A DNA stretch of 64,000 nucleotides, from the NCBI GenBank assembly GCA_031428275.1, contig JANPPC010000016.1, positions 45,124-109,123 of the forward strand. Direction: 5' to 3'. The translations under genes and the position numbers were made by a program. This DNA comes from Pseudobdellovibrio sp031428275. GTDB lineage: Bacteria; Bdellovibrionota; Bdellovibrionia; Bdellovibrionales; Bdellovibrionaceae. The first letter of the stretch is position 1; every line of letters starts with the position of its first letter. Positions 32,047 to 40,275 of this stretch are shown here, piece after piece. The notes under the pieces are model-generated. The model was not told the origin of the DNA. It saw only the letters and a program-made list of their open reading frames with translations, and made no database searches.

Positions 32047-34284
32047 ATGTATTTACAGTCTATGAAACTAGCGCTAGCTGTTTGCTTGATCAGCTCAGTC
32101 GCTTTATCTAAACAAGAGGGTAGTCAAACGCAGACATCGACGGCACCCGCAGTCAAAAACGTATCAAACCAATTTTGGTGGCCCGAGAGACTTGATCTGG
32201 CGCCGCTTCGTCAACACGGCATTCAGTCGAATCCGATGGGAGCAAAATTCGATTACGCGACTGAATTCAAAAAGCTCGATGTCACCGCAGTTAAAAAAGA
32301 CATCGTTAAGTTAATGAAAACCTCACAAGATTGGTGGCCTTCAGATTACGGCAATTACGGACCATTTTTTATTCGTATGGCTTGGCATAGCGCCGGCACA
32401 TATCGTGTTGCCGATGGCCGCGGCGGAGCGGGTGGTGGTCAACAACGATTCGAACCACTTAATAGCTGGCCCGATAATGCCAATCTTGATAAAGCGCGCC
32501 GGTTACTATGGCCAATTAAGCAAAAATACGGAAGTAAAATTTCTTGGGCCGACTTAATGGTTCTAACCGGAACTGTTGCAATGGATTCAATGGGTTTCAA
32601 AACTTTTGGTTTTGCTGGTGGACGAACTGACGACTGGGAAGCTGATTTAGTTTACTGGGGACCAGAAGCTAAATTTCTAGCCTCTGAAAGATACAAGGGC
32701 GATCGCAAATTAGATAAGCCACTTGCGGCTGTACAAATGGGCCTGATTTACGTTAACCCAGAAGGACCTAACGGAAATCACGATCCTTTATCAGCGGCTC
32801 AAGATATTCGTGAGACGTTCGGTCGGATGGCAATGAACGATGAAGAAACGGTTGCTCTAATTGCCGGGGGTCACACTTTTGGTAAAGCGCACGGCAAAAG
32901 AAATCCTGAAAAGTGTGTAGGCCCCGAGCCTGCAGCGGCAGGGGTTGAAGAACAAGGTATGGGCTGGAAGAACAAGTGCGGTACCGGTAAAGGTATTGAC
33001 GCAACAACAAGCGGCTTAGAAGGTGCTTGGACAGCGGCTCCGACTCAATGGACGATTTTGTATCTAGCAAATCTTTATGCATTTGAATGGGTAAAAACAA
33101 AAAGTCCGGCGGGCGCAACTCAGTGGATTCCTAAAGACGGCGCAGCCGCGAATACGGTTCCAGACGCGCACGATCCACAAAAAAAGCATGCTCCAATTAT
33201 GTTTACAACGGATATCGCTTTAAAAGAAGATCCAAGCTACCAAAAAATTACGAAGCGTTTTTTAGCAAACCCAGCTGAATTCGAAATGGCATTTGCAAAA
33301 GCATGGTTTAAGTTAACTCATCGAGATATGGGCCCAGTCACACGCTACATCGGCAAAGACGCTCCGAAAGAAACGCTTTCTTGGCAAGATCCAATTCCAG
33401 CATTGAATCATAAGTTGATCAACGCGGCGGATATCGCAAGTCTTAAAAACAAGATCTTAAATTCTGGTTTAACTCGGTCTGAACTTGTACGTACGTCTTG
33501 GGCATCGGCGTCTTCTTTCCGCGGAACAGATTATCGCGGCGGAGCTAACGGAGCTCGTATTCGTTTAGCACCCATGAAAGATTGGGCTGTGAATAATCCG
33601 GCTGAGTTACCGAAGGTCTTGAATAAGCTAGAAGAAATTCAAAAAGAATTTAACAAGTCTGGTAAAAAAGTATCATTGGCGGATTTGATCGTACTAGGTG
33701 GATCAGCAGCAGTCGAACAAGCTGCAAAAATAGCTGGTCAATCTGTAACAGTCCCTTTTAAAGCCGGAAGAATGGATGCTTCGCAAGAGCAAACAGATGT
33801 TAGTTCTTTCTCTTTCCTGGAGCCGAAAGCAGATGCATTCCGTAACTATTACGGTGAAGGCAATTATATGTCGCCGGCAGAAATGCTAGTAGACCGTGCG
33901 AACTTACTAACACTTAGTGTTCCTGAGATGACGGTTCTCATTGGCGGAATGCGTGCTCTTGATACGAATACTGACCAGTCTAAGAACGGCGTTTTCACAA
34001 GCAAGCCGGGAATTTTAACAAATGATTTCTTCGTCAATTTGTTAGACATGTCGACGATTTGGCAAAAATCTGCAAAAAACGAAGGAATTTACGAAGGTCT
34101 TGATCGCAAGACTGGCGCCGTGAAGTGGACGGCTACGCCGATCGATTTAATTTTTGGTTCACATTCTGAGCTTCGCGCGATTGCAGAAATCTATGCGGCC
34201 GAAGATGGAAAACAAAAATTCACACAAGACTTCGCCAAAGCCTGGGGCAAGGTGATGATGCTTGATCGATTTGATGTAAAATAA
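32047..34284 (+). CDS. katG: Catalase-peroxidase KatG with export signal
   Basis: A 745-residue bifunctional catalase-peroxidase with two peroxidase domains. Distal residues R110, W113 and H114 lie in FFIRMAWHSAGTYR; the proximal heme ligand is H276 in LIAGGHTFGKAHG. W113, Y235 (LIYVNPEG) and M261 (FGRMAMND) can form the Met-Tyr-Trp adduct needed for catalase activity. Unlike most KatG it starts with a signal peptide (LALAVCLISSVALS), so it is probably periplasmic, as in KatP/KatG2 types. ATG with GGGAG upstream. Stand-alone gene between an OxyR-like site and a strong terminator. Confidence 0.95.
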   Translation: MYLQSMKLALAVCLISSVALSKQEGSQTQTSTAPAVKNVSNQFWWPERLDLAPLRQHGIQSNPMGAKFDYATEFKKLDVTAVKKDIVKLMKTSQDWWPSDYGNYGPFFIRMAWHSAGTYRVADGRGGAGGGQQRFEPLNSWPDNANLDKARRLLWPIKQKYGSKISWADLMVLTGTVAMDSMGFKTFGFAGGRTDDWEADLVYWGPEAKFLASERYKGDRKLDKPLAAVQMGLIYVNPEGPNGNHDPLSAAQDIRETFGRMAMNDEETVALIAGGHTFGKAHGKRNPEKCVGPEPAAAGVEEQGMGWKNKCGTGKGIDATTSGLEGAWTAAPTQWTILYLANLYAFEWVKTKSPAGATQWIPKDGAAANTVPDAHDPQKKHAPIMFTTDIALKEDPSYQKITKRFLANPAEFEMAFAKAWFKLTHRDMGPVTRYIGKDAPKETLSWQDPIPALNHKLINAADIASLKNKILNSGLTRSELVRTSWASASSFRGTDYRGGANGARIRLAPMKDWAVNNPAELPKVLNKLEEIQKEFNKSGKKVSLADLIVLGGSAAVEQAAKIAGQSVTVPFKAGRMDASQEQTDVSSFSFLEPKADAFRNYYGEGNYMSPAEMLVDRANLLTLSVPEMTVLIGGMRALDTNTDQSKNGVFTSKPGILTNDFFVNLLDMSTIWQKSAKNEGIYEGLDRKTGAVKWTATPIDLIFGSHSELRAIAEIYAAEDGKQKFTQDFAKAWGKVMMLDRFDVK

Positions 34285-34300
34285 AGTAAACTGCGATTTA

Positions 34301-34343
34301 AAATAAAAGAGCCGTTACCTTTAAAGTAACGGCTCTTTTATTT
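34301..34343. terminator. Bidirectional intrinsic terminator after katG
   Basis: An 18-bp perfect stem (34301-34318 with 34326-34343; GAGCCGTTAC core) closes a 7-base loop and is flanked by A and T tracts on both sides. It can terminate katG on the plus strand and the convergent Fic-like gene on the minus strand. Confidence 0.92.
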
Positions 34344-34379
34344 GGATAGAACTCATGCTCAAAATTTTCATTATTAAAA

Positions 34380-35171
34380 TCAAACGAGCCTGTAACGTAC
34401 GGCGCGACCCTTTGTACCGTCTGAAGTAATTAAATTGAACGATTTAAGTTGAGCCAAATCTCTTTTGGCTGATTCGCGACTTACTTTAAAAAGCTTCGTG
34501 TAATCTTTATTCGAAATCGTTGTAATCGACAAACTGGCTAATTCGGCCAGAAGCGTTCGCTGGCGTCGATTAAGCTCAACGTCATTTTTAATTTTCCAGT
34601 AAATTAAAGCAGACATCGTTTTTGTAGTCGGCTTTTCTACTTTTGTTAAAGCATTCAGTAAAACATTTAAAAAAAATACTAAGAATTCTGAAATGTCCCC
34701 AACATTTTTATTCGCGTCCGCAAAAATTTTTGCATACTCGACAGATTGCAAATTCAATTGCGCGGGTAAATCATACAGACGAGTCGTCATTTTTTCATCT
34801 TGCGCTAAAGCCAATTCGCAAACTTCGCGTGCGATTTCTTCGTTATTTTCTTCGAAAGGTGAAACCGCTAAAAACCAAAACAAGGCTACACCCGAGCGCA
34901 GGGCCCCATCTAAGCCCACTGGTGGCTCATTGAACCAAGCTAGAAATCGCTTAAGTTCGGCCGCCAAATCGTTTGAAGAAGTTCGTCTTAAATCGCCAAA
35001 CAGCTCGGTGAGCGAATCTTTTTGCAGGGGCTTTTCTAGAAAGTCGATTAACAAAATATCTCCGCGCTGACTTTCAATCAGGGGCGCATAGGCCAGAACC
35101 TTGCCGTGGTTGAAGCGTACTTTGATAAGCAAATCGAATAAAATTGAGTTCTGCCAGCTAAATTGGGTCAT
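34380..35171 (-). CDS. Fic-family protein with lost catalytic motif and C-terminal winged helix
   Basis: A 263-residue protein of the DUF4172/Fic/wHTH arrangement. The N-terminus (FSWQNSILFDLLIKVRFNHG) resembles the DUF4172 helix. The Fic core is recognisable from ALFWFLAVSPFEENNEEIAREVCELALAQDE split by neighbours, and from DLPAQL. The catalytic motif HPFxDGNGR has become S104-PFEENNEE, with His to Ser and the GNGR anion loop lost, so AMP transfer should be impossible. The C-terminal 60 residues (RQRTLLAELASL..., VSRESAKRDLAQLKSF) form a winged helix. I start at ATG 35169-35171; a TTG at 35183 is the alternative. It may act as a transcription factor. Confidence 0.72.
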   Translation of the reverse strand: MTQFSWQNSILFDLLIKVRFNHGKVLAYAPLIESQRGDILLIDFLEKPLQKDSLTELFGDLRRTSSNDLAAELKRFLAWFNEPPVGLDGALRSGVALFWFLAVSPFEENNEEIAREVCELALAQDEKMTTRLYDLPAQLNLQSVEYAKIFADANKNVGDISEFLVFFLNVLLNALTKVEKPTTKTMSALIYWKIKNDVELNRRQRTLLAELASLSITTISNKDYTKLFKVSRESAKRDLAQLKSFNLITSDGTKGRAVRYRLV

Positions 35172-35185
35172 ATTTTGACCCAATT
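35161..35185. promoter_or_regulatory. Palindrome over the start codon of the Fic-like gene
   Basis: AATTGGGTCA (35161-35170), five bases, TGACCCAATT (35176-35185) is a perfect inverted repeat that contains the ATG of the Fic-like gene. It adjoins a TATAAT box. A winged-helix product and such a palindrome suggest autoregulation; this is inference. Confidence 0.6.
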
Positions 35186-35188
35186 ATA
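35183..35188 (-). promoter_or_regulatory. TATAAT -10 box of the Fic-like gene
   Basis: A perfect TATAAT on the minus strand ends 11 bases before the ATG, so the transcript would have almost no leader. No good -35 is seen 16-18 bases upstream (TGGCTA at best) and no ribosome binding site precedes the ATG. Confidence 0.45.
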
Positions 35189-35303
35189 CAGTGTTGAGCC
35201 CGTATTAGCCAGACGTATTTAAATCTCTTTGACAAAGCTATTCGAAAAATGGCATTTAAACAGATCTTGTTAAGAATAAAAAAGCTATAAAGCGAGGGTA
35301 AAA

Positions 35304-35882
35304 ATGTACGCAATTATTAAAACGGGCGGCAAACAGTATAAAGTTCAAGCCGGCGATGTATTACAAATCGATAAAATTGACCAAGATTTAGGTGCTGAAT
35401 TTAATTTCGCAGAAATTCTTATGATCGGTGGAGATAAATCTCATGTTGGCGCTCCATTAGTTAAAAACGCAATGGTAACGGCAATCGTTACTAAACAGGC
35501 GCGTGGCCGCAAGATCATCGTTTTTAAAAAGAAACGTCGTCAAGGTTACAGAAAATTCGGAACTCACAAACAACACTTCACTGAAGTTTTCATCGTTGGT
35601 ATAGCTTCACCAGATGGTACTAAAACTAAATCTGATAACAAACCAGTTGTTAAAGATATGGCGTTAGAGCGCACTCAGCGTATCGAACAAAAAATGGCTG
35701 ACCGTGTAGCACGCGTAACTGCTCGTGATGGCGATGTTCCAGCTGAAGTTAAGGCAACTGTTAAAAAAGCTGCGGCACCTAAAAAAGTAGCTGCTAAGAA
35801 AGCCGCTCCTAAAAAAGCTGCCTCTAAGCGTTCAGTTAAGAAAGCAGCGGCTCCTAAAAAAGCAGCTAAGAAGACTAAGTAG
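35304..35882 (+). CDS. rplU: Ribosomal protein L21 with long Ala/Lys-rich tail
   Basis: A 192-residue L21. Residues 1-102 are a complete L21 core (MYAIIKTGGKQYKVQAGDVL; KKKRRQGYRKFGTHKQ is the rRNA-binding part). Beyond it lie a linker (103-150) and a tail (151-192) of AAPKK/AAKK-type repeats resembling histone H1 tails. Usual L21 is about 100 residues. The large-subunit protein binds 23S rRNA; the tail could add RNA or DNA contacts. A TTGACA at 35229-35234 may be the promoter -35. ATG with GCGAGGG upstream. Followed by rpmA after 54 bases. Confidence 0.95.
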   Translation: MYAIIKTGGKQYKVQAGDVLQIDKIDQDLGAEFNFAEILMIGGDKSHVGAPLVKNAMVTAIVTKQARGRKIIVFKKKRRQGYRKFGTHKQHFTEVFIVGIASPDGTKTKSDNKPVVKDMALERTQRIEQKMADRVARVTARDGDVPAEVKATVKKAAAPKKVAAKKAAPKKAASKRSVKKAAAPKKAAKKTK

Positions 35883-35936
35883 TCAGTAGTTAATTTTTAA
35901 TAGGTAATTTTTAATAAACTTTAAACGGAGTATGTA

Positions 35937-36197
35937 ATGGCAAGTAAAAAAGCTGGTGGTAGTACCAAGAATGGTCGCGATTCGCAGTCGAAAAGATTAG
36001 GCGTAAAGCGTTTTGGCGGTCAGTTAGTAAAATCAGGAACAATCATCGTTCGTCAGCGTGGAACTAAATTTCACATGGGCAACAATGTTAAAATGGGCCG
36101 TGATTATACAATTTATGCAGTTATCGAAGGTCTAGTGAAATTTGAAAGATTTTCGAAAGAGAAATTTAAAATTAGCGTTTACCCAAAAACAGCGTAG
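35937..36197 (+). CDS. rpmA: Ribosomal protein L27
   Basis: An 86-residue L27: MASKKAGGSTKNGRDSQSKR with the conserved GGSTKNGRDS that reaches the peptidyl transferase centre, then RLGVKRFGGQLV and GNNVKMGRDYT. No N-terminal cleavage extension of the Firmicutes type. Partner of rplU in the same transcription unit, with GGAG before the ATG, and followed by an intrinsic terminator. Confidence 0.97.
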   Translation: MASKKAGGSTKNGRDSQSKRLGVKRFGGQLVKSGTIIVRQRGTKFHMGNNVKMGRDYTIYAVIEGLVKFERFSKEKFKISVYPKTA

Positions 36198-36253
36198 AAC
36201 TAATTTAATTTTCTAATTAGTAATAGACGCGTAAAAGCGTCGAGCTAAATAGT

Positions 36254-36279
36254 AAAAGGAGCCCACAAAGGCTCCTTTT
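36254..36279 (+). terminator. Intrinsic terminator after rpmA
   Basis: AAAAGGAGCC (36254-36263), loop of six, GGCTCCTTTT (36270-36279), followed by ATTTTG. A 10-bp perfect stem with U-rich end, which separates rplU-rpmA from obg at least in part. Confidence 0.88.
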
Positions 36280-36314
36280 ATTTTGTAGATAGCTATTTTT
36301 GTACGAAAGATTTT

Positions 36315-37355
36315 ATGAAATTTGTTGATGAAGTTTTGATTACGATTGCATCGGGACATGGTGGGCCTGGGTCAGTTAGTTTTCGCAGAGAATCGTTTGC
36401 TCCACGCGGTGGACCAGATGGTGGTAATGGCGGAAAAGGTGGAAATGTTATTTTTAAAACGTCAAAGCACGTAAACTCACTAGTCGATTACAAGCCGCAC
36501 CGTAAGTACTCTGCTCAGAACGGGCAGGCGGGCGCAAGCGTTGACTGTTCTGGTTCTGACGGGGAAGACTTAGTCATCGTCGTTCCTAAAGGGGCAGTTA
36601 TTCGTACTCGCGAAGGTGAAATCGTTTACGATTTAGCCGGCATGGACGAAGTAGTCGTTCTTAAAGGCGGCCGCGGCGGCAAAGGCAACGCATTCTTTAA
36701 GAATAGCGTCAACCAGGCGCCTGAATATGCACAGCCAGGCGAAGAAGGCGAAACATTAGAAATAATTCTAGAATTAAAACTAATTGCTGACGTCGGTATT
36801 ATTGGTTTTCCGAATGCAGGTAAATCAACTTTAATTTCACGTATTTCGGCCGCGAAACCAAAAATTGCTGAATATCCGTTTACGACTTTAACACCTCAGC
36901 TGGGTGTGGTTAAAGTTGGCGACTACAGTAACTTCGTAGTGGCCGATATTCCGGGTTTGATCAAGGGGGCGCACCAGGGGATTGGTTTAGGAATTTTATT
37001 TTTAAAGCATATCGAGCGCACGAGTTTATTTTTACATATGGTTGACGTATCAGGCATGAATGGGCGTGAGCCGATGCAAGACTACGAAGATATTCAGTAC
37101 GAGTTAAAAATGTACGACGAAATGAATAAAGACAAAGATGGTTTTTTCCCTTTACTCGATCGCGAGCAAATCGTTGTTTTAAATAAAATTGACTTGTTAT
37201 CAAAAGAACAAGCTGAAAAAATTAAACAAACATTTAAAAAAAAATATAACGTTGAAGTTTTCACTGTGTCTGCGGTTACAGGTAAAAACATGCAAGAATT
37301 TTTGGTCTATTTAGCTGATAAGATTATAAAAGCTAAAGAAGAAGTAGAAAATTAA
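36315..37355 (+). CDS. obgE: Obg GTPase, ribosome assembly
   Basis: A 346-residue Obg. The N-terminal glycine-rich Obg fold (1-157) has FRRESFAPRGGPDGGNGGKGG and GRGGKGNAFFKN. The GTPase domain has G1 GFPNAGKST (about 164-172), the Y-PFTTL switch I and DIPGLIKGAHQGIGLG (G3 and switch II), and NKID (G4). Obg acts in 50S assembly and stress control. The C-terminal OCT extension is missing. Classic rplU-rpmA-obg order; 21 bases before the nadD fusion. Confidence 0.96.
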   Translation: MKFVDEVLITIASGHGGPGSVSFRRESFAPRGGPDGGNGGKGGNVIFKTSKHVNSLVDYKPHRKYSAQNGQAGASVDCSGSDGEDLVIVVPKGAVIRTREGEIVYDLAGMDEVVVLKGGRGGKGNAFFKNSVNQAPEYAQPGEEGETLEIILELKLIADVGIIGFPNAGKSTLISRISAAKPKIAEYPFTTLTPQLGVVKVGDYSNFVVADIPGLIKGAHQGIGLGILFLKHIERTSLFLHMVDVSGMNGREPMQDYEDIQYELKMYDEMNKDKDGFFPLLDREQIVVLNKIDLLSKEQAEKIKQTFKKKYNVEVFTVSAVTGKNMQEFLVYLADKIIKAKEEVEN

Positions 37356-37376
37356 AGAATAGAAGTAGGTAGAAGT

Positions 37377-38396
37377 ATGAAGATAGGTATTTTTGGCGGT
37401 AGTTTTAATCCACCACATAATGGTCACGTAAATAGTTTAACTACAGTTCAAAAAAAGATGGGTTTTGATCAAATCCATATTATTCCAAATAGCCAGAATC
37501 CGTTGAAGATTCCTATGGACGGCCCATCAAGCGAACATCGTCTTGAGATGGCTCGCTTGGCGTTCAGTACTTACGGAAAACAATTCACAGTTAATGATAT
37601 CGAATTAAAGCGCGGCGGCAAAAGCTACACGATCGATACAATTAATGAGCTTTTAAAAACTCACAAGTCGAGCGAACTTTACCTCATTATTGGTGCCGAT
37701 AATTTCGAAAATTTATCCGAGTGGAAAGATTATAAAAAAATTCTCGAACTAGTTAATATCGTTGTGACGACTCGTCCAGGCTACCAAATTCCAGAAAGTG
37801 AAGAAGAGTGGCCAGATTACTTAGTCAAATTAGTTGCTGAAAGCGATTTTGGTACACTCGAGCTAACTACGGGTCGCTCAGTCGAATTTATCACCTTAGA
37901 AGACTTAGATATTTCATCCTCTGAACTACGTAAGAAATTACGTCTTGGCCGACCTGCTGAAAAATACGTGCCACTTTCGGTAGAAAGCTACATAAAGGAA
38001 AACAATCTTTATAAAGTTACAAACAGTAAAATCTCTGACTTTACGACCTTCGCCAATTTTTGCGCTCAGATTCTTTTTGATAAGAAAGCAATTGCCGTAA
38101 AAGGTTTCAATTTAGAAGGTGTTTCGACAACATGTGATATTGCTTTAATCGCATCTGGAACAAGCACTAGACATGCCTCTTCAATGGCTGAAAACTTAGT
38201 TAAAGCTGTCAAAGATGAGTTCAATCTTTACCCTCTAGCCGTCGAGGGCGTTGATGAGGGTCGCTGGGTTGTGGTCGATTACGGTGCTTTACTAATTCAT
38301 GTGTTTTATGACTTTGTACGCCAAGAATACCGCTTAGAAGACTTATGGAAAGACGGGACTGAACTTAAATTAGTCGATAGTTCCATCAAGCATTAA
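37377..38396 (+). CDS. nadD: Fusion of NadD (nicotinate-nucleotide adenylyltransferase) and RsfS (ribosome silencing factor)
   Basis: A 339-residue two-domain protein. Residues 1-205 are NadD: GIFGGSFNPPHNGH nucleotide-binding motif, YLIIGADNFENLSEWKDY and ISSSELRKKLRLG. It makes nicotinate adenine dinucleotide from NaMN and ATP. Residues 220-339 are RsfS/RsfA: AIAVKGFNLEGVSTTCDIALIASGTSTRH, VEGVDEGRWVVVDYGALLIHVF. That domain binds L14 and blocks subunit joining when nutrients are low. The two genes are often neighbours; here they are one reading frame. It lies between obg and rlmH, as in many genomes. Confidence 0.92.
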   Translation: MKIGIFGGSFNPPHNGHVNSLTTVQKKMGFDQIHIIPNSQNPLKIPMDGPSSEHRLEMARLAFSTYGKQFTVNDIELKRGGKSYTIDTINELLKTHKSSELYLIIGADNFENLSEWKDYKKILELVNIVVTTRPGYQIPESEEEWPDYLVKLVAESDFGTLELTTGRSVEFITLEDLDISSSELRKKLRLGRPAEKYVPLSVESYIKENNLYKVTNSKISDFTTFANFCAQILFDKKAIAVKGFNLEGVSTTCDIALIASGTSTRHASSMAENLVKAVKDEFNLYPLAVEGVDEGRWVVVDYGALLIHVFYDFVRQEYRLEDLWKDGTELKLVDSSIKH

Positions 38397-38405
38397 AAAG
38401 CTTTT

Positions 38406-38876
38406 GTGAAGTGGATACTTTTTGATTTCAAAACTGCTAAAGAGCCGTGGTTCGAAGAAGCCACCGAGCTTTATTTAAAGAAGATCAAGCCATTCACTCA
38501 ATTAGAAGTTGTGCGATTAAAAACAATTAGCGTTGATCGCGCAGACGCTGAGGCAAAAAAAAAATTTGAAGAAAAAATCCTGCTAGAAAAATTAAGTACT
38601 GATGATTTTATTATTCTTTTAGATGAAAAAGGCAAAAAATTCGACTCGATCGAATTTGCTAAGCAAATATCTAAAACAATCCAATCAGGTAAAAAGCGCG
38701 GAGTATTCATAATAGGCGGGGCTTTTGGCGTAAGTGATGCTATCAAGAAACGTAGCCAATTAAATGTTTGTCTATCAGATATGACAATGAATCATCTTGT
38801 AGCTGAGATTATGCTGTTAGAGCAAATCTACAGATCATTTACAATTATTAACCGAATTCCGTATCACAACATCTAG
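38406..38876 (+). CDS. rlmH: 23S rRNA pseudouridine-1915 N3-methyltransferase
   Basis: A 156-residue SPOUT methyltransferase, matching the about 155 residues of RlmH. The SAM pocket is DDFIILLDEKGKKFDS and FIIGGAFGVSD; it ends with EQIYRSFTIINRIPYHN, the conserved C-terminal Tyr-His. It methylates the pseudouridine at 1915 in helix 69. The start is GTG at 38406 without a strong ribosome binding site, 9 bases after the nadD-rsfS stop, suggesting coupling. Confidence 0.94.
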   Translation: MKWILFDFKTAKEPWFEEATELYLKKIKPFTQLEVVRLKTISVDRADAEAKKKFEEKILLEKLSTDDFIILLDEKGKKFDSIEFAKQISKTIQSGKKRGVFIIGGAFGVSDAIKKRSQLNVCLSDMTMNHLVAEIMLLEQIYRSFTIINRIPYHNI

Positions 38877-38913
38877 CTAAATCAACTTTGTGTTGCTTTA
38901 GTAAGAGCTAGAA

Positions 38914-39594
38914 TTGCAGTTGCATTCGCCCGTGCTACCGAACCTTAAACAATACTTCTTTTCGCCAATCTGCATGAATTGCGGCTCTTTCTTTGTTGCC
39001 GACCATATGTTTTGCGAAACTTGCTACAACATACACATTGAGCCCCGGCTTAGCGTTAGCGTGAAAGAATTAACACCACGCTCTTCCCACGCATATATGA
39101 TCGATTGGGCACCCGGGGAAAGCGATTTGGTTTCACAAATGGTTTACCGTTTTAAAGCAGACCGAAGCACAGAAGCCTGGGCGTTTTATGCAAAATTGTT
39201 TGCGCAGCTTATGTGCGAACAAATAGATCTTTCGGGATTTGATGCATTTGTGCCGCTACCAGGCTCAAAGACTAACTCTACGCATGCGCATATTTTCGCA
39301 AAACAGCTTTCGCTGGCGACCGGGTTACCAGTCTTAAATGCGCTTCTTAAAAGCCACACTTCTGATGAGCAAAAAAATAAAACGGCAGCGCAGCGCCATA
39401 ACACTTCGGCCCTGAATAAAATTACGCTTAGTGAAGTATTTACAAACGATGAGCTTGCCAACCTGAATCTCATTTACGTCGATGATATTATGACAACCGG
39501 ATCGACGTATCAGCGCGCCCAAGAAGCGATTGGCACGAAGGGTTACTCTATGCTGGCGACGCTGTTCTACAGGCCGAAGCTTAGCCAGACATAG
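38914..39594 (+). CDS. comF: ComF-family phosphoribosyltransferase-like protein
   Basis: A 226-residue ComF-like protein. The N-terminus has a zinc-finger-like CMNC ... CETC (about 20-40), and the C-terminal part is a phosphoribosyltransferase fold with the PRPP motif LIYVDDIMTTGSTY (VDDxxTTGST) and AQRHNTSALNK. ComF proteins help DNA uptake or recycling, though many members have no proven role. The start is TTG at 38914, with AAGAG six bases before; other non-ATG starts (TTG 38920, GTG 38932) are possible, while the first ATG would cut the zinc motif. Confidence 0.85.
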   Translation: MQLHSPVLPNLKQYFFSPICMNCGSFFVADHMFCETCYNIHIEPRLSVSVKELTPRSSHAYMIDWAPGESDLVSQMVYRFKADRSTEAWAFYAKLFAQLMCEQIDLSGFDAFVPLPGSKTNSTHAHIFAKQLSLATGLPVLNALLKSHTSDEQKNKTAAQRHNTSALNKITLSEVFTNDELANLNLIYVDDIMTTGSTYQRAQEAIGTKGYSMLATLFYRPKLSQT

Positions 39595-39630
39595 CTTGTT
39601 GTTAATCGTAAATTTTGCTATAAAGAAAGC

Positions 39631-40275
39631 ATGAAATTTTCAAATTTTTTCACTTTAGTTTCAACCATGCTATTCGCCTTTTCGGCATCGGCAAGTTTGC
39701 AGGTTAATAAAATATTAGAAAAATATTCGAAGTCTTCTTCAGTCGAAGTTCAAATTAAAAAAATTGACGAAAAACTAACTTTAGGTTCGAAAACAGTTAG
39801 CCAGGGTATTCTCAAGCACGCCGGCGGAAAAATTTATTTAATTCTTGAAAGCGATAAAAAAGTCGAGTTTTTCTATAAAGACAAAAAAATCACTCTGGTC
39901 GAATACCCAGACCAAGATTTTGATAAAGACGGCAATCGGAAAGTGACAGTTCTCTCGAAAAACAAGCCCGCGATCATCGATGGTCTTTTAAAATTATTTT
40001 CTAATACTAAAACTTTTCTACGTGAGTTTAAAGTTCTTTCAGAAAAGCCAGATGGAGATAGTCTAGTTGTCGAATTAAAACCTCCGCAGAAAAACCTAAA
40101 AAGTTTTTCGATCATTCTAAATAAAAAAGACAAACTAATCGATTCAATTATTCTAATCGATGATGTCGACACCAAAACAACGCTTGAGCTAAAAAGCCTA
40201 AAGCTTAGCGAAAAAATATCACCGTCTACTTTTGAATTTAAGCCAATGAAATCAGATGAGGTAATACCAGAATGA
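39631..40275 (+). CDS. lolA: LolA-like outer-membrane lipoprotein carrier
   Basis: A 214-residue periplasmic protein with signal peptide (LVSTMLFAFSASA). The mature part has the alternating beta-strand pattern of LolA: VEVQIKKIDEKLTLGSKTVSQGIL, KIYLILESDKKVEFFYKDKKITLVEYPDQDF, then a helix and KSFSIILNKKDKLIDSIILIDDVD. LolA carries lipoproteins from LolCDE to the outer membrane. The four-base overlap with rimO (ATGA, 40272-40275) indicates co-translation. It is rather divergent, so the exact role is likely but not proven. Confidence 0.8.
   Translation: MKFSNFFTLVSTMLFAFSASASLQVNKILEKYSKSSSVEVQIKKIDEKLTLGSKTVSQGILKHAGGKIYLILESDKKVEFFYKDKKITLVEYPDQDFDKDGNRKVTVLSKNKPAIIDGLLKLFSNTKTFLREFKVLSEKPDGDSLVVELKPPQKNLKSFSIILNKKDKLIDSIILIDDVDTKTTLELKSLKLSEKISPSTFEFKPMKSDEVIPE

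Noticed and set aside
32047..34284. Apparent loss of the Met in the Met-Tyr-Trp adduct of KatG (no Met in EEQGMGWK at the place first considered).
   Set aside because: The correct Met is in FGRMAMND (M261), so the catalytic triad is complete.
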